A stretch of 48,014 nucleotides of DNA from Gaiellasilicea sp963829845 (GCA_963829845.1 CAWHKD010000004.1:1-48014); one strand, 5' to 3'. Shown: positions 1 to 8,144, numbered from the stretch's first letter. Made by a program: numbers and translations. The notes: a model not told the origin generated them from the letters alone.

Positions 1-318
1 GTCGTAGTTCACGACCGACCCCTCACCGGCGGGCTCGACCGTGATCGTGTCCCTCGAGACGAATCCCGGACGCCGCGCCTCGAGCACGACCCGTCGTGGT
101 GAGTCGTACCCGACGATCTCGTAGCGGAGCGGCACGTCACGCCCGCCGAAGCGCGCGACGAGCTCGAACGCGGAGCCGATCCCGATCCGCGCGTCGCCGA
201 CCCGACGCGCCTCGCTGACGCTTGGGTCCCAGAGGGGAGCATTGGCGAAGTCGGCCATGTAGGCGAACGCCTCGGCTTGCGGAAGCGCGGACTCGATCCT
301 CGTGAAGTAGCGGGCCAT
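1..318 (-). CDS. SRPBCC / polyketide cyclase-like protein, C-terminus cut by window edge
   Basis: The frame reads from an ATG at 318 leftward for 106 codons without a stop and runs off the window, so only the N-terminal part is visible. It begins MARYFTRIESALPQAEAFAY and continues with a segment of the type 'YMADFANAPLWDPSV'. This is the usual opening of START-like (SRPBCC) hydrophobic-ligand-binding proteins, where a membrane or lipid-like molecule sits in a helix-grip pocket. Family membership is inferred from this pattern; the ligand cannot be told. It is divergent from the lipid-modifying operon starting at 363, with only about 45 bases between the two starts, so the two may share a control region. 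Such proteins often accompany cyclopropane fatty acid synthase clusters, which fits, but function remains open. Confidence 0.7.
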   Translation of the reverse strand, partial: MARYFTRIESALPQAEAFAYMADFANAPLWDPSVSEARRVGDARIGIGSAFELVARFGGRDVPLRYEIVGYDSPRRVVLEARRPGFVSRDTITVEPAGEGSVVNYD

Positions 319-344
319 GTGGGCGAAGCATAGCAAAGGTCTGT

Positions 345-359
345 TTAGATATTGTCTAA
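345..359. promoter_or_regulatory. Short inverted repeat in the divergent promoter region of the lipid operon
   Basis: TTAGA-TATTG-TCTAA is a perfect 5-bp-arm inverted repeat in the only AT-rich patch of the region, ending three bases before the ATG at 363. It lies where a -10 element or operator for the FAD protein/DUF1365/cfa operon would be. Similar operons in other bacteria can be controlled by MerR-type light or stress regulators, but no such regulator is visible here, so the binding protein is unknown. Confidence 0.4.
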
Positions 360-362
360 GGT

Positions 363-1574
363 ATGAAGATGAAGATCGCAGTGATCGGCACGGGAATCTC
401 GGGCCTGGGAGCGGCCTACGCGCTCTCGAAGGGCCACGAGGTCGAGCTCTTCGAGCGTGACGACCGCGCCGGCGGCCACTCGAACACGGTCGAGCACATG
501 GCCGCCGGCCGGACGCTCCGGCTCGACACCGGCTTCATCGTCCACAACGAGGACACCTATCCGAACCTCGTCCGTCTCTTCCGCGAGCTCGGTGTCCGCA
601 CGCAGCCCTCGGAGATGAGCTTCTCGGTCGCCTGCGACCGGCACGACCTCGAGTACTCGGGCAGCCGGCCGCCGCTGACGCGGCTGACGCTCGAGATCGC
701 CCGCTTCCTGCGCCTCGGGCACCGGGCTCTCGACGACCCGCGCTGCGCGGAGTGGAGCCTCTCCCGCTACGTCGCCGAGGAGGGCTACTCGCCGCGGTTC
801 CGTGACCACTTCCTCGTCCCGCTCTGCGCCGCGCTCTGGTCGACCGCCCCCAGCCAGACGCTCGACTTCCCGCTCGTCTACGCCGTCCGCTTCTTCGCCA
901 ACCACGGGATCCTCGGCTTTCGGCGCCTCCGCTGGAAAACGGTCACCGGCGGCAGCCAGACCTACGTGAGCGCCCTCTCCGAGCGGCTGCGCATCAACCT
1001 CTCGACCGAGGTCCGCTCGATCCGCCGCCTCGAGGACGGCATCGAGCTGCGACTCGCGGGCGACAAGCTGCGGCGCTTCGACGGCGTCGTCGTCGCAACC
1101 CACGCCGACCAGGCGATGCGCCTGCTCGAGGATCCGAGCGAGGACGAGCGCCGCCTGCTCGGCGTGTTCGGGACGACCGAGAACGACACCGTCCTCCACA
1201 CCGACGAGCGCTTCCTGCCCCGCCGCATCGCCACCCGCGGCTCCTGGAACTACCAGCTCCGCGACTGCGGCTGCGACGACGGACGTCCGACGATGACCTA
1301 CTACCTGAACAAGCTCCAGCGCCTCGACGAGGACGAGCACTACTGCGTCACGCTCAACCGCACGGCCGAGATCGACCCGGCGCGCATCATCCGCCGCTTC
1401 TCCTACCGCCACCCGCTCGTGACCCACGAGTCGATGCGCGCCCAGCCCGACCTGCCGCGCCTGAACGGCCCGCGGCGCACCGCCTTCGCGGGCGCCTGGC
1501 AGGGGTACTGCTTCCACGAGGACGGGCTGCGCTCCGGCCTCGCCGCTGCAGCCGCCTTCGGAGCGAGCTGGTGA
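363..1574 (+). CDS. FAD/NAD(P)-binding amine-oxidase-like flavoprotein of the cyclopropane fatty acid cluster
   Basis: 403 residues. The N-terminus shows the dinucleotide-binding motif GTGISGLG (about residues 9-16), followed by an acidic strand end (ELFERDDRAGGHSNT), typical of the FAD-binding NAD(P)-dependent proteins of COG2907. The C-terminus (FAGAWQGYCFHEDG) is the conserved second FAD-contact region. Known family context: it is almost always next to DUF1365 and cyclopropane-fatty-acid synthase, exactly as here, and is thought to take part in modification of membrane lipid acyl chains. The substrate is not established. Two in-frame ATGs (363 and 369) are possible; the first is given. Its stop overlaps the next GTG start (GTGA at 1571-1574), so it is translationally coupled. 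Confidence 0.9.
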   Translation: MKMKIAVIGTGISGLGAAYALSKGHEVELFERDDRAGGHSNTVEHMAAGRTLRLDTGFIVHNEDTYPNLVRLFRELGVRTQPSEMSFSVACDRHDLEYSGSRPPLTRLTLEIARFLRLGHRALDDPRCAEWSLSRYVAEEGYSPRFRDHFLVPLCAALWSTAPSQTLDFPLVYAVRFFANHGILGFRRLRWKTVTGGSQTYVSALSERLRINLSTEVRSIRRLEDGIELRLAGDKLRRFDGVVVATHADQAMRLLEDPSEDERRLLGVFGTTENDTVLHTDERFLPRRIATRGSWNYQLRDCGCDDGRPTMTYYLNKLQRLDEDEHYCVTLNRTAEIDPARIIRRFSYRHPLVTHESMRAQPDLPRLNGPRRTAFAGAWQGYCFHEDGLRSGLAAAAAFGASW

Positions 1575-2305
1575 GGTCCGCTCTCTACACCGGCACCGTG
1601 ATGCACGCGCGCAAGACGCCGAAGGAGAACGTCTTCCGCTACCGCGTCTGCTTCTACGTCCTCGACCTCGACGAGCTACCCGAGCTCGACCGGCGCGTCC
1701 GGCTGTTCGGCTGGAACCGGCGCGGACTGGTCAGCCTCCACGACCGCGACCACCTCGACATCCGCGCCTACCTGGCCGAGCACGGGATCCGGGCCGACCG
1801 GATCCTGCTCCTGACGAACCTGCGCGTGCTCGGCTACGTGTTCAACCCGGTCAGCTTCTTCTACTGCTACCAGGACGGCGAGCTCGCCTGCATCGTCGCC
1901 GAGGTCAGCAACACCTTCGGCGAGCGGCTCCCCTACCTCCTCTCGCCCGCGAACCAGGAGCGCGGCGAGCGCCGGCTCTCCTACCGTCACGACAAGAAGC
2001 TGCACGTCTCGCCGTTCTTCGGCCTCGACCAGAGCTACCAGTGGTGGTTCTCCGAGCCCGCCGAGCAGCTCGACGTGCGGATCGACCTCACCGAGGGCAG
2101 GGCGCGGCCGTTCTTCGCCACGCTCACCGGGAAGCGGCGCCCGCTGACGAGCGGGTCGTTGGCACGCGCGCTCATCCGGTATCCGCTGATGCCGCTGCAG
2201 GTCACGGCCCTGATCCACCTCCAGGCCGCGCGGCTCTGGCTCAAGCGCGTGCCGTTCTTCCACAAGCCGCCGTTCGTACCCGGCGAGGGATCGGTGAAGC
2301 GGTGA
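1571..2305 (+). CDS. DUF1365 domain protein
   Basis: 244 residues starting at GTG 1571, which overlaps the preceding stop codon. The sequence has the hallmark DUF1365 features: MHARKTPKENVFRYRVCFYV near the N-terminus, NLRVLGYVFNPVSFFYCY in the middle, and a basic, hydrophobic C-terminus (YPLMPLQVTALIHLQAARLW). The family has no proven biochemical activity, but its operon with the COG2907 flavoprotein and Cfa is strongly conserved, pointing to a role in acyl-chain modification at the membrane. Length is typical. It overlaps the next gene by four bases (GTGA at 2302-2305). Confidence 0.9.
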   Translation: MRSALYTGTVMHARKTPKENVFRYRVCFYVLDLDELPELDRRVRLFGWNRRGLVSLHDRDHLDIRAYLAEHGIRADRILLLTNLRVLGYVFNPVSFFYCYQDGELACIVAEVSNTFGERLPYLLSPANQERGERRLSYRHDKKLHVSPFFGLDQSYQWWFSEPAEQLDVRIDLTEGRARPFFATLTGKRRPLTSGSLARALIRYPLMPLQVTALIHLQAARLWLKRVPFFHKPPFVPGEGSVKR

Positions 2306-3516
2306 CCGAGGTGCTGCGCGAGCTTCCCGCCGGGCGCCGGATCGGGGCCGGCCTCGCCGAGCGCGCGGCGATCCGCGCGCTCGACCGGATCGAGCACGGC
2401 GCGCTCGAGCTGCGGCTTCCGGGCGGGCGCGTGTACCGGGCCGGCACGGGCGACCCTATCGTCGTCACCGTCACCTCGAACGACGTCTTCCGCCGGCTCG
2501 CGCGCTCCCCGGGCCTCGGCTTCGGCGAGTCCTACGCCGCCGGCGACTGGCACACCGACGACCTGCCCGGACTGATCGCGCTCGTCGTTCGCAACCTCGA
2601 GACCTGGCGCGCCGGCTCGCGCCTCGCGCGGCTCGACCGCCACCGCCCCCACCTCTCCCCCCGGCAGGGCATGCGCAAGGCCCGGGCGAACATCCAGTAC
2701 CACTACGACCTCGGCAACGACCTCTACCGGCTCTTCCTCGACGAGTCGATGACCTACTCCTGCGCGCTATGGCAGGAGGGCGACACGCTCGAGCAGGCAC
2801 AGGCGCGAAAGCTGCGGACGATCTGCGAGAAGCTGCGCTTGAGCCCCGGCGACCACGTGCTCGAGATCGGCTGCGGCTGGGGCAGCTTCGCGCTGATGGC
2901 GGCCGACGAGTACGGCGCGCGGGTCACCGGCGTCACGCTCTCCCAGCAGCAGCTCGAGCTCGCCCGCGAGCGCGTCGCGGCGGCCGGCCTCGCCGACCGC
3001 ATCGAGATCCGCCTCCAGGACTACCGAACGCTCGAGGGACAGTTCTCGAAGATCGCCTCGATCGAGATGCTCGAGGCGATCGGCTACGCGCAATACCCAA
3101 CCTTCTTCGCCGCCTGCGACCGGCTGCTCGCCCCCGGCGGCCTCGCCGCGATCCAGGTGATCGGGATGCCCGACCAGCGCTTCGAGCGCTACCGGCGCAA
3201 GGAAGACTGGATCCAGCGCTACATCTTCCCCGGCTCGCTGCTGCCCTCGCTCCAGGCGCTGCAGACGGCAATGAGCCGCGCCTCGGGCCTGATGGTCGTC
3301 GGGCTCGACGAGATCGGACCGCACTACGCGGACACGCTCAAGGTCTGGCGCGAGCGGTTCTTCGCGAGCCTCCCCGCCGTGCGCGCGCTCGGCTTCGACG
3401 ACCGCTTCATCCGGACCTGGGACTTCTACCTCGCCTCCTGCGAGGCGCTGTTCAAGACCCGGGCGATCCGCGACATACAAATCGTCCTCGGCCGGCCATT
3501 CGAAGAGCCCGCGTGA
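2302..3516 (+). CDS. cfa: Cyclopropane-fatty-acyl-phospholipid synthase family methyltransferase
   Basis: 404 residues from GTG 2302, chosen because it overlaps the DUF1365 stop; a longer upstream frame is only a shadow of DUF1365. The enzyme transfers a methyl group from S-adenosylmethionine onto the double bond of an unsaturated acyl chain in membrane phospholipids. Visible signatures are the N-terminal segment GESYAAGDW, the YHYDLGNDLYRLFLD motif, MTYSCALW, SAM-binding motif I EIGCGWGS (about residues 188-195), and SIEMLEAIG after strand 4. The first two genes of the operon are its usual partners. A small membrane ORF follows 10 bases downstream. Assignment to the mycolic/cyclopropane synthase superfamily is secure. 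Whether it makes cyclopropane, methyl-branched (BfaB-like) or other products cannot be read from sequence alone. Confidence 0.93.
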   Translation: MTEVLRELPAGRRIGAGLAERAAIRALDRIEHGALELRLPGGRVYRAGTGDPIVVTVTSNDVFRRLARSPGLGFGESYAAGDWHTDDLPGLIALVVRNLETWRAGSRLARLDRHRPHLSPRQGMRKARANIQYHYDLGNDLYRLFLDESMTYSCALWQEGDTLEQAQARKLRTICEKLRLSPGDHVLEIGCGWGSFALMAADEYGARVTGVTLSQQQLELARERVAAAGLADRIEIRLQDYRTLEGQFSKIASIEMLEAIGYAQYPTFFAACDRLLAPGGLAAIQVIGMPDQRFERYRRKEDWIQRYIFPGSLLPSLQALQTAMSRASGLMVVGLDEIGPHYADTLKVWRERFFASLPAVRALGFDDRFIRTWDFYLASCEALFKTRAIRDIQIVLGRPFEEPA

Positions 3517-3526
3517 GGATCCGGAC

Positions 3527-3673
3527 ATGCTGTCTACGCCGATGACCCAGCCGGACGTGAAGATCAAGACGGTCCGCGAGCGGACGAGCGTCCCCAGCCA
3601 GCTCGCCGGAATCGTGGCCGTCGTCGTGCCGCCGCTCGGACTCGTGGCCGCCGTCTGGCTTATCATCCCGTAG
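3527..3673 (+). pseudogene. Small one-helix membrane ORF, possible remnant of an acyl-CoA desaturase N-terminus
   Basis: 48 codons from ATG 3527, with an AGGA ribosome-binding site 7 bases upstream and starting 10 bases after cfa. A polar stretch (VKIKTVRERTSVPSQ) is followed by one hydrophobic helix (GIVAVVVPPLGLVAAVWLI) and then a stop. The PPLG-containing helix resembles the first transmembrane helix of membrane delta-9 acyl-CoA desaturases, which would be a logical partner for Cfa. No desaturase histidine boxes follow in any frame, so it may be a truncated relic or simply a small membrane protein. On the opposite strand an ATG at 3795 opens a signal-peptide-like start (MRRRTLPASILVFAAGAV) with a GAGAGAA site upstream. 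That frame then runs antisense through cfa without a natural end, so it is the less likely choice. Confidence 0.4.
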
Positions 3674-3942
3674 CCGGAGCTCGGCCCGCCGCCGGCGCTC
3701 GCCGGATCGTGGCCGAGGAGGAAGAAGCCGCCGAGGGCGGTCACAGCGCCGGCGGCGAAGACGAGTATCGAGGCCGGCAGCGTGCGGCGTCTCATCGGCG
3801 TGCTTCTCTCAGGGTGGTAGTGGCAGGATCGCCGCTGCGGCGAGGCGGACAGCATCCGGGAACGCACCGTCGCCGCTTCGGACTTTCCGCAGGCCGCCAT
3901 GCGCCGACCTTGCGCGGCGTAGCGATCTCTGTGTTACTGTTA
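3674..3942. other. Intergenic stretch before the ArsR operon
   Basis: No gene is convincing here on the plus strand. The minus strand holds the N-terminal part of the signal-peptide-like reading frame that starts at 3795, described with the preceding entry. The right end (from about 3925) becomes AT-rich and carries the promoter of the ArsR operon; GTTATAC at 3939-3945 could serve as a -10 element. Confidence 0.4.
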
Positions 3943-3976
3943 TACAACTACTGGATTGATTAGTTAAGTAGTTGTA
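3943..3976. promoter_or_regulatory. ArsR-type operator: perfect 9-bp inverted repeat
   Basis: TACAACTAC at 3943-3951 and GTAGTTGTA at 3968-3976 are exact reverse complements separated by 16 AT-rich bases. The right arm ends five bases before the ATG of the ArsR gene at 3982. Size, symmetry and place match operators of ArsR/SmtB repressors, so autorepression of the four-gene operon is likely. Confidence 0.75.
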
Positions 3977-3981
3977 GAGAT

Positions 3982-4323
3982 ATGGCACTTCCACATCCGC
4001 TTCCCGACGATCTGGTCGAGCTGATCGCTCGCCGCTTCCGCGTGATCGGCGAGCCGATGCGGATCCGGCTGCTCGATCAGCTCCGCGAGGGCGAGGCCAC
4101 AGTCGGCGAGCTCGCCGAGGCGCTCGCCGCCTCGCAGCAGAACGTTTCCAAGCATCTCGGCGTGCTGGCCGAGGTTGGCATCGTCGGCCGGCGCAAGCAG
4201 GGCAACCAGGTCTACTACCGGGTCGTCGACGCGGGCGTCTTCGCGCTCTGCGAGGATGTCTGTGGCTCGCTGCAGGAGCAGCTGCGCACGCTTAGCGAGC
4301 TGGTCGAGGGGGTGAGCCGGTGA
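3982..4323 (+). CDS. ArsR/SmtB-family transcriptional repressor, candidate reactive-sulfur sensor
   Basis: 113 residues. The winged helix-turn-helix is clear, with recognition-helix region ASQQNVSKHLGVLAEVGIV (about 50-68) and wing RRKQGNQVYYRV. The arsenic-type CxCxxC in the DNA-binding helix is absent. Instead there are two cysteines, C90 and C94, in the C-terminal helix (ALCEDVCG). Members of this type commonly sit beside DUF2892, rhodanese or sulfide:quinone reductase genes and sense persulfides or redox change rather than metals. That role is inferred here from the downstream genes. A perfect palindrome lies directly upstream. The stop shares its A with the ATG of the next gene. Confidence 0.88.
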   Translation: MALPHPLPDDLVELIARRFRVIGEPMRIRLLDQLREGEATVGELAEALAASQQNVSKHLGVLAEVGIVGRRKQGNQVYYRVVDAGVFALCEDVCGSLQEQLRTLSELVEGVSR

Positions 4324-4538
4324 TGCGCACCGCCTGGCCGCTCGAACGCGTCCTGTTCGCTCTCGCGGGGACGATGACGCTCCTCAGTGCCTCGCTCGCG
4401 CTGCTCGTCAGTCCCTGGTTTCTCCTCCTGACCGCCTTCGTCGGCGTCAACCAGTGGCTCTATGTCAGCGTCCGCGCTTGCCCCGCCTCGCTCGTGCTCG
4501 AGCGCGTGGTCGGGATCGAGAAGGAGTGTGGACAGTGA
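4323..4538 (+). CDS. DUF2892 (YgaP-like) small membrane protein
   Basis: 71 residues with two hydrophobic helices (LFALAGTMTLLSASLALLV and FLLLTAFVGVNQWLYV), followed by the family signature CPASLVLERV and a terminal cysteine (KECGQ). The C-P-x-S-x-x-L-x-R pattern after the second helix is diagnostic of the DUF2892/YgaP transmembrane domain, which in YgaP is fused to a rhodanese and linked to sulfur transfer. Start could be GTG 4320 or ATG 4323; the ATG gives a TGATG overlap with arsR. The stop overlaps the GTG of the MmpL gene, so all genes in the operon are coupled. Function unproven; association with sulfur handling comes from family context. Confidence 0.85.
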   Translation: MRTAWPLERVLFALAGTMTLLSASLALLVSPWFLLLTAFVGVNQWLYVSVRACPASLVLERVVGIEKECGQ

Positions 4539-6691
4539 GCGCGCTCGCCTCGCGCGCGCAACCGGCGCCAGCCGCAGCCGCGCACCCGCAAGCGCTCGGT
4601 CCGCTCGGCAGACTTGGCCGCTGGACGGCCGATCACGTCCGCATCGTGGCGATCAGCTGGGCCGTCCTCGCTGTCGCGCTCGGCTTCTTCGCCCCCCGGG
4701 TCGAGAGCGCGCTCTCCGGGGCCGGCTGGCAGGCTAACGGCTCCGAGTCCGTCGATGCCCGTGCCCTGATCCAGGACAACTTCGCCGGTCTCTCGAGCTC
4801 GGCGCTGATGGTCGTTGTCCACGCCCAGGACCAGACCGCCTCCGACCAAGGCTTCCGGCAGACGGTCGGGCGCGTCGAGCAGATCCTGCGCGCGAACACG
4901 CACATCGCCTCGGTGCAGCCGCCGCGCGCCGGCTCGAGCATCTCGGCCGACGGCCACACGGCCGTCGTGATGGCCGGCGCCAAGGACGACCCGACGGCGA
5001 TGGTCGCCGCCGCCGATGCGCTCAAGTCGAAACTGAAGGCCGCCGGCCCTGCGGACGTGAGTGTCTCGCTCACCGGCGCCTCCGGGATGTGGAGCGACTT
5101 CAACGCCGCCAACCGCGACGCAATGATGAAGTCGGAGCTCTTCTCCTGGCCGGTGACGCTCGCGATTCTCGTGCTCGCCTTCGGCTCGCTCGCCGCCGCA
5201 GGGCTACCGCTGCTCCTGACCATCCTCGGCCTCGTCTCCTCCGCCGGCCTGCTCGCCCTGCTCACGAACGGGTTCGAGATCTCGATCTGGGCGATGAACT
5301 TCGCGCTCATGTTCGCGCTCGCCCTGGGGATCGACTACGCGCTCTTCGTCGTGCACCGCTTCCGCGGCGCCTACTTCGGCTCCAAGCTCCCGGCCCTGGA
5401 CGCCGTCGCCGTGACGATGGATACCGCCGGCAAAGCCGTCCTCTTCTCCGGTGTCACGGTGCTGATCTCACTCTCGGCCGTGATGCTCGTCCCCAGCCCC
5501 GCCTTCCGCTCGATGGCGCTCGGGATCATGCTCAGCGTCCTCTTCGTCCTCGCCGCGACCCTGACCCTGCTCCCGGCCGTACTGGCGAAGCTCGGCCCCA
5601 AGGTCGACGGGCTCGCGCTCAAGTGGGTGCACTCCGGTGAGCACCGCTCAGCCCGATTCGCACGCTGGGGGGAACGGCTCTGGCGCCACCCCTACCGCTA
5701 CGGATCCGCTGCCACCCTGATCCTGGTGCTGCTCGCACTGCCGATCGTCGGACTGAAGACAGGGATGCCGTCGATCAAGGTCGTCCCCACCCACGACGGC
5801 TCGCGCATCGGCTACACGCAGGTGCAGCAGGCGTTCGGCATCGGCGCACCTGGGGCGCTCCAGATCGTCGTGCCGAGGCGCGACGCCGCGACAGCGTCGG
5901 CGGTCGCCGGGCGTGACCCGGGTATCGCCCGCGTCGCTCCAGCCCAGCCTGGAGCGGACGGCCTCGCTCTGATCCAGGCGATCCCGAACGCGGACCCGTC
6001 GAGCAGCGCTGTCGGTCGCACGATCGACCGGCTCCGCTCCGGGCTCCCAGCCCAGGCGCTCGTCGGCGGCGCAACGGCCGAGAACCACGACCTCGAGCAG
6101 GCACTCGCCGCGAAGACGCCACTCGTGATCGGCGTCGTGCTCGCGCTTGGGTTCCTGCTGCTTCTGATCGCTCTGCAAGCGCCGCTGATCGCCGCGCTCG
6201 GCGTCGCCACCAACCTGCTCGCGACCGGCGCCGCCTTCGGCGTCGCGCGCCTGATCTTCCAGAACGGCCACGGGGCCGGACTGCTCGGCTTCGAGTCGCA
6301 GGGGTTCCTCGACGCCTGGGGACCCGTCTTCTTCTTCGCGATGATCTTCGCCATCTCGATGGACTACACGGTGTTCCTGCTCTCCTCGGCGAAGGAGCAC
6401 TACGACCGCTCCGGCGACCCGCGCGAGGCAATGGTCGGCGGGCTCGCCCACTCGGGTCGCGTGATCTTCGCCGCGGCCGCCGTGATGGTGGCCGTCTTCT
6501 TCACCTTCTCCCTCTCCGGCCCACTCCCACCGAAGGAGATGGGGATCATCCTCGGCATCGCCGTCCTCCTCGACGCGATGCTCGTGCGGCTCGTACTCGT
6601 CCCCACGCTGCTACGTGTCTTCGGCCACTCCGCCTGGGCGCTGCCGCGCTGGCTCGACCGGCTCCTTCCCACCATCCGCTTCGGTCACTGA
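4535..6691 (+). CDS. MmpL-family RND transporter
   Basis: 718 residues from GTG 4535, overlapping the upstream stop. It has the classical two-repeat RND architecture: one N-terminal helix (about residues 34-55), a large extracytoplasmic loop, five clustered helices, a second loop, and five more helices. The proton-relay aspartate-tyrosine pairs are visible in each repeat: ALGIDYALFVVHRFR in the first and AISMDYTVFLL in the second. RND pumps of this group export lipids, siderophores or hydrophobic compounds using the proton gradient. Its coupling to an ArsR regulator, DUF2892 and an SQR-like flavoprotein is unusual and suggests export linked to sulfur or oxidative stress. That link is inference. 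The stop overlaps the next ATG (TGATG). Confidence 0.9.
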   Translation: MSALASRAQPAPAAAAHPQALGPLGRLGRWTADHVRIVAISWAVLAVALGFFAPRVESALSGAGWQANGSESVDARALIQDNFAGLSSSALMVVVHAQDQTASDQGFRQTVGRVEQILRANTHIASVQPPRAGSSISADGHTAVVMAGAKDDPTAMVAAADALKSKLKAAGPADVSVSLTGASGMWSDFNAANRDAMMKSELFSWPVTLAILVLAFGSLAAAGLPLLLTILGLVSSAGLLALLTNGFEISIWAMNFALMFALALGIDYALFVVHRFRGAYFGSKLPALDAVAVTMDTAGKAVLFSGVTVLISLSAVMLVPSPAFRSMALGIMLSVLFVLAATLTLLPAVLAKLGPKVDGLALKWVHSGEHRSARFARWGERLWRHPYRYGSAATLILVLLALPIVGLKTGMPSIKVVPTHDGSRIGYTQVQQAFGIGAPGALQIVVPRRDAATASAVAGRDPGIARVAPAQPGADGLALIQAIPNADPSSSAVGRTIDRLRSGLPAQALVGGATAENHDLEQALAAKTPLVIGVVLALGFLLLLIALQAPLIAALGVATNLLATGAAFGVARLIFQNGHGAGLLGFESQGFLDAWGPVFFFAMIFAISMDYTVFLLSSAKEHYDRSGDPREAMVGGLAHSGRVIFAAAAVMVAVFFTFSLSGPLPPKEMGIILGIAVLLDAMLVRLVLVPTLLRVFGHSAWALPRWLDRLLPTIRFGH

Positions 6692-7815
6692 TGCGCGTCG
6701 TCATCCTCGGAGCAGGCTTTGGCGGCCTGGAGCTCTCGACCACATTGTCAGCGGTCGGCGGCTTCGACGTCGTCCTGATCGACAAGAGCGACGCGTTCGT
6801 CTTCGGCTACTCGAAGCTCGACGTCATGTTCGGACGAACGTCACTCGACGCCGTCCGTCTCCCCTACAGCGACATCGCCAAGCCGGGCGTGCGAGTGCTC
6901 CAGGAGACGATAACTGCGATCGACCCGGCGGGCCGCCGGGTCACGACGGACACCGGTGTCCACGAAGCAGACATCTTGGTCGTCGCACTCGGCGCCGACT
7001 ACGACCTCGATGCCACGCCCGGACTCGCCGAGGCGGGCAACGAGTTCTACTCGGTCGCCGGCGCCGAACGTCTGGCCGGGCTCCTGCCCGACTTCACGAG
7101 CGGACGGGCGATCGTCGGAATCTGCGACGCGCCCTACAAGTGCCCACCGGCGCCGAGCGAAGCCGCCTTGCTGCTGCACGACCACCTCGTAGCCCATGGC
7201 ACCCGCGACGCCTGCGAGATCACGCTCGTGTCGCCGTTCGGAACGCCGATCCCACCGTCGCCCGACACCTCGAAGGCGCTGCTGGCCGCGTTCGCAGAAC
7301 GTGGAATCTCGTTCGTCGCCGCACGCCGCGTCTCGTCGCTCGACGGCAGCCGGAGGGTCGCCGTGCTCGACGACGGCAGCGAGCTCCCCTTCGACCTCTT
7401 CCTCGGCATCCCCAAGCACCGCGCCCCCGAGGTGGTGATCGCCAGCGGCATGACCGAAGACGGCTACATACCGGTCAGCCCGCAAACATTGCAGACGCGG
7501 TTCCCTGGTGTCTACGCCGTCGGTGACGTCGCCACGGTCGGCGTCCCAAAGGCCGGGGTCTTCGCAGAGGGCGCGGCGCGAGTGGTCGCCGCCTCCCTGC
7601 TTGCGACCCTGCGAGGCGGCGAGCAACCGCCCGCCTACGACGGCCGTGGATCCTGCTACATCGAGTTCGGCTCCGGCCTAGTCGGCCGCGTCGACATCGA
7701 CTTCCTCTCGGCGCCAAGACCGACCGGCACCTTCCGTGAACCATCCCCGACGCTCGTCGCCGAAAAGCGGCAGTTCGGCGCCAGCCGACGCGCCCGCTGG
7801 TTCGACCACCCCTGA
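6691..7815 (+). CDS. Sulfide:quinone oxidoreductase-like FAD-dependent oxidoreductase
   Basis: 374 residues. The FAD motif GAGFGG lies at residues 7-12 and the second FAD-contact motif is FPGVYAVGDVA (about 271-281). Cys145 and Cys151 in CDAPYKCPPAP match the PYKCPPAP-type redox cysteine site of sulfide:quinone reductases and flavocytochrome c sulfide dehydrogenase. A further Cys322 (GSCYIEFG) lies after the second FAD motif, where SQRs place their other active-site cysteine. The enzyme probably oxidises sulfide or a related thiol, passing electrons to quinone or another acceptor at the membrane face. Last gene of the ArsR operon, translationally coupled to the MmpL gene. It could instead be a generic NDH-2-like oxidoreductase, but the CPPAP site favours SQR-like chemistry. 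Confidence 0.82.
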   Translation: MRVVILGAGFGGLELSTTLSAVGGFDVVLIDKSDAFVFGYSKLDVMFGRTSLDAVRLPYSDIAKPGVRVLQETITAIDPAGRRVTTDTGVHEADILVVALGADYDLDATPGLAEAGNEFYSVAGAERLAGLLPDFTSGRAIVGICDAPYKCPPAPSEAALLLHDHLVAHGTRDACEITLVSPFGTPIPPSPDTSKALLAAFAERGISFVAARRVSSLDGSRRVAVLDDGSELPFDLFLGIPKHRAPEVVIASGMTEDGYIPVSPQTLQTRFPGVYAVGDVATVGVPKAGVFAEGAARVVAASLLATLRGGEQPPAYDGRGSCYIEFGSGLVGRVDIDFLSAPRPTGTFREPSPTLVAEKRQFGASRRARWFDHP

Positions 7816-8144
7816 CCCCCCGCGACGCTCGCGGCCGCCGCGCTCCTCTGAACTTCCGGGCGCGGAGGACGCCACAACGGAGGGTCAGGGCGAAACCCCC
7901 TTCTGTACAGGCCGTTCAGCAACCGGCGGCAACCCACGGCACCCGTTTCGAAGCGGATGGTCAGGAGGAGTCGAAACTGAAATCGCCTCTCCTCGGTGCA
8001 GCACTGGGCGATGTCCCTCGTCCCCCGGCGTGGCGTTGTCCATGAAGACAAGATTTCGTGGCCCACTCGTGGCCCAAACGCCGACTGGACGATTGGCTTA
8101 ATCATGCGGTGCCAGGCTGACCCAGATGGAAAAAGCTCTGTAAA
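7816..8144. other. Non-coding stretch with locally lower GC, possible recombination scar
   Basis: I see no supported gene. From about 8030 to 8150 the base composition drops compared with its surroundings, and a 10-bp direct repeat TCGTGGCCCA occurs at 8056-8065 and 8067-8076. It separates the SQR-like gene from an N-terminally truncated dehydrogenase gene, so it may mark the end point of a deletion or insertion. Confidence 0.35.

Noticed and set aside
345..1517. 390-codon minus-strand frame opposite the flavoprotein gene
   Set aside because: Composition is Ala/Arg/Glu/Val-rich shadow coding of a GC-rich gene, with no domain; the plus strand has clear FAD motifs.
2767..3900. Long minus-strand frame through cfa
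   Set aside because: It is mostly antisense to the well-supported cfa gene; only its first part (from 3795) has any signal-like features.
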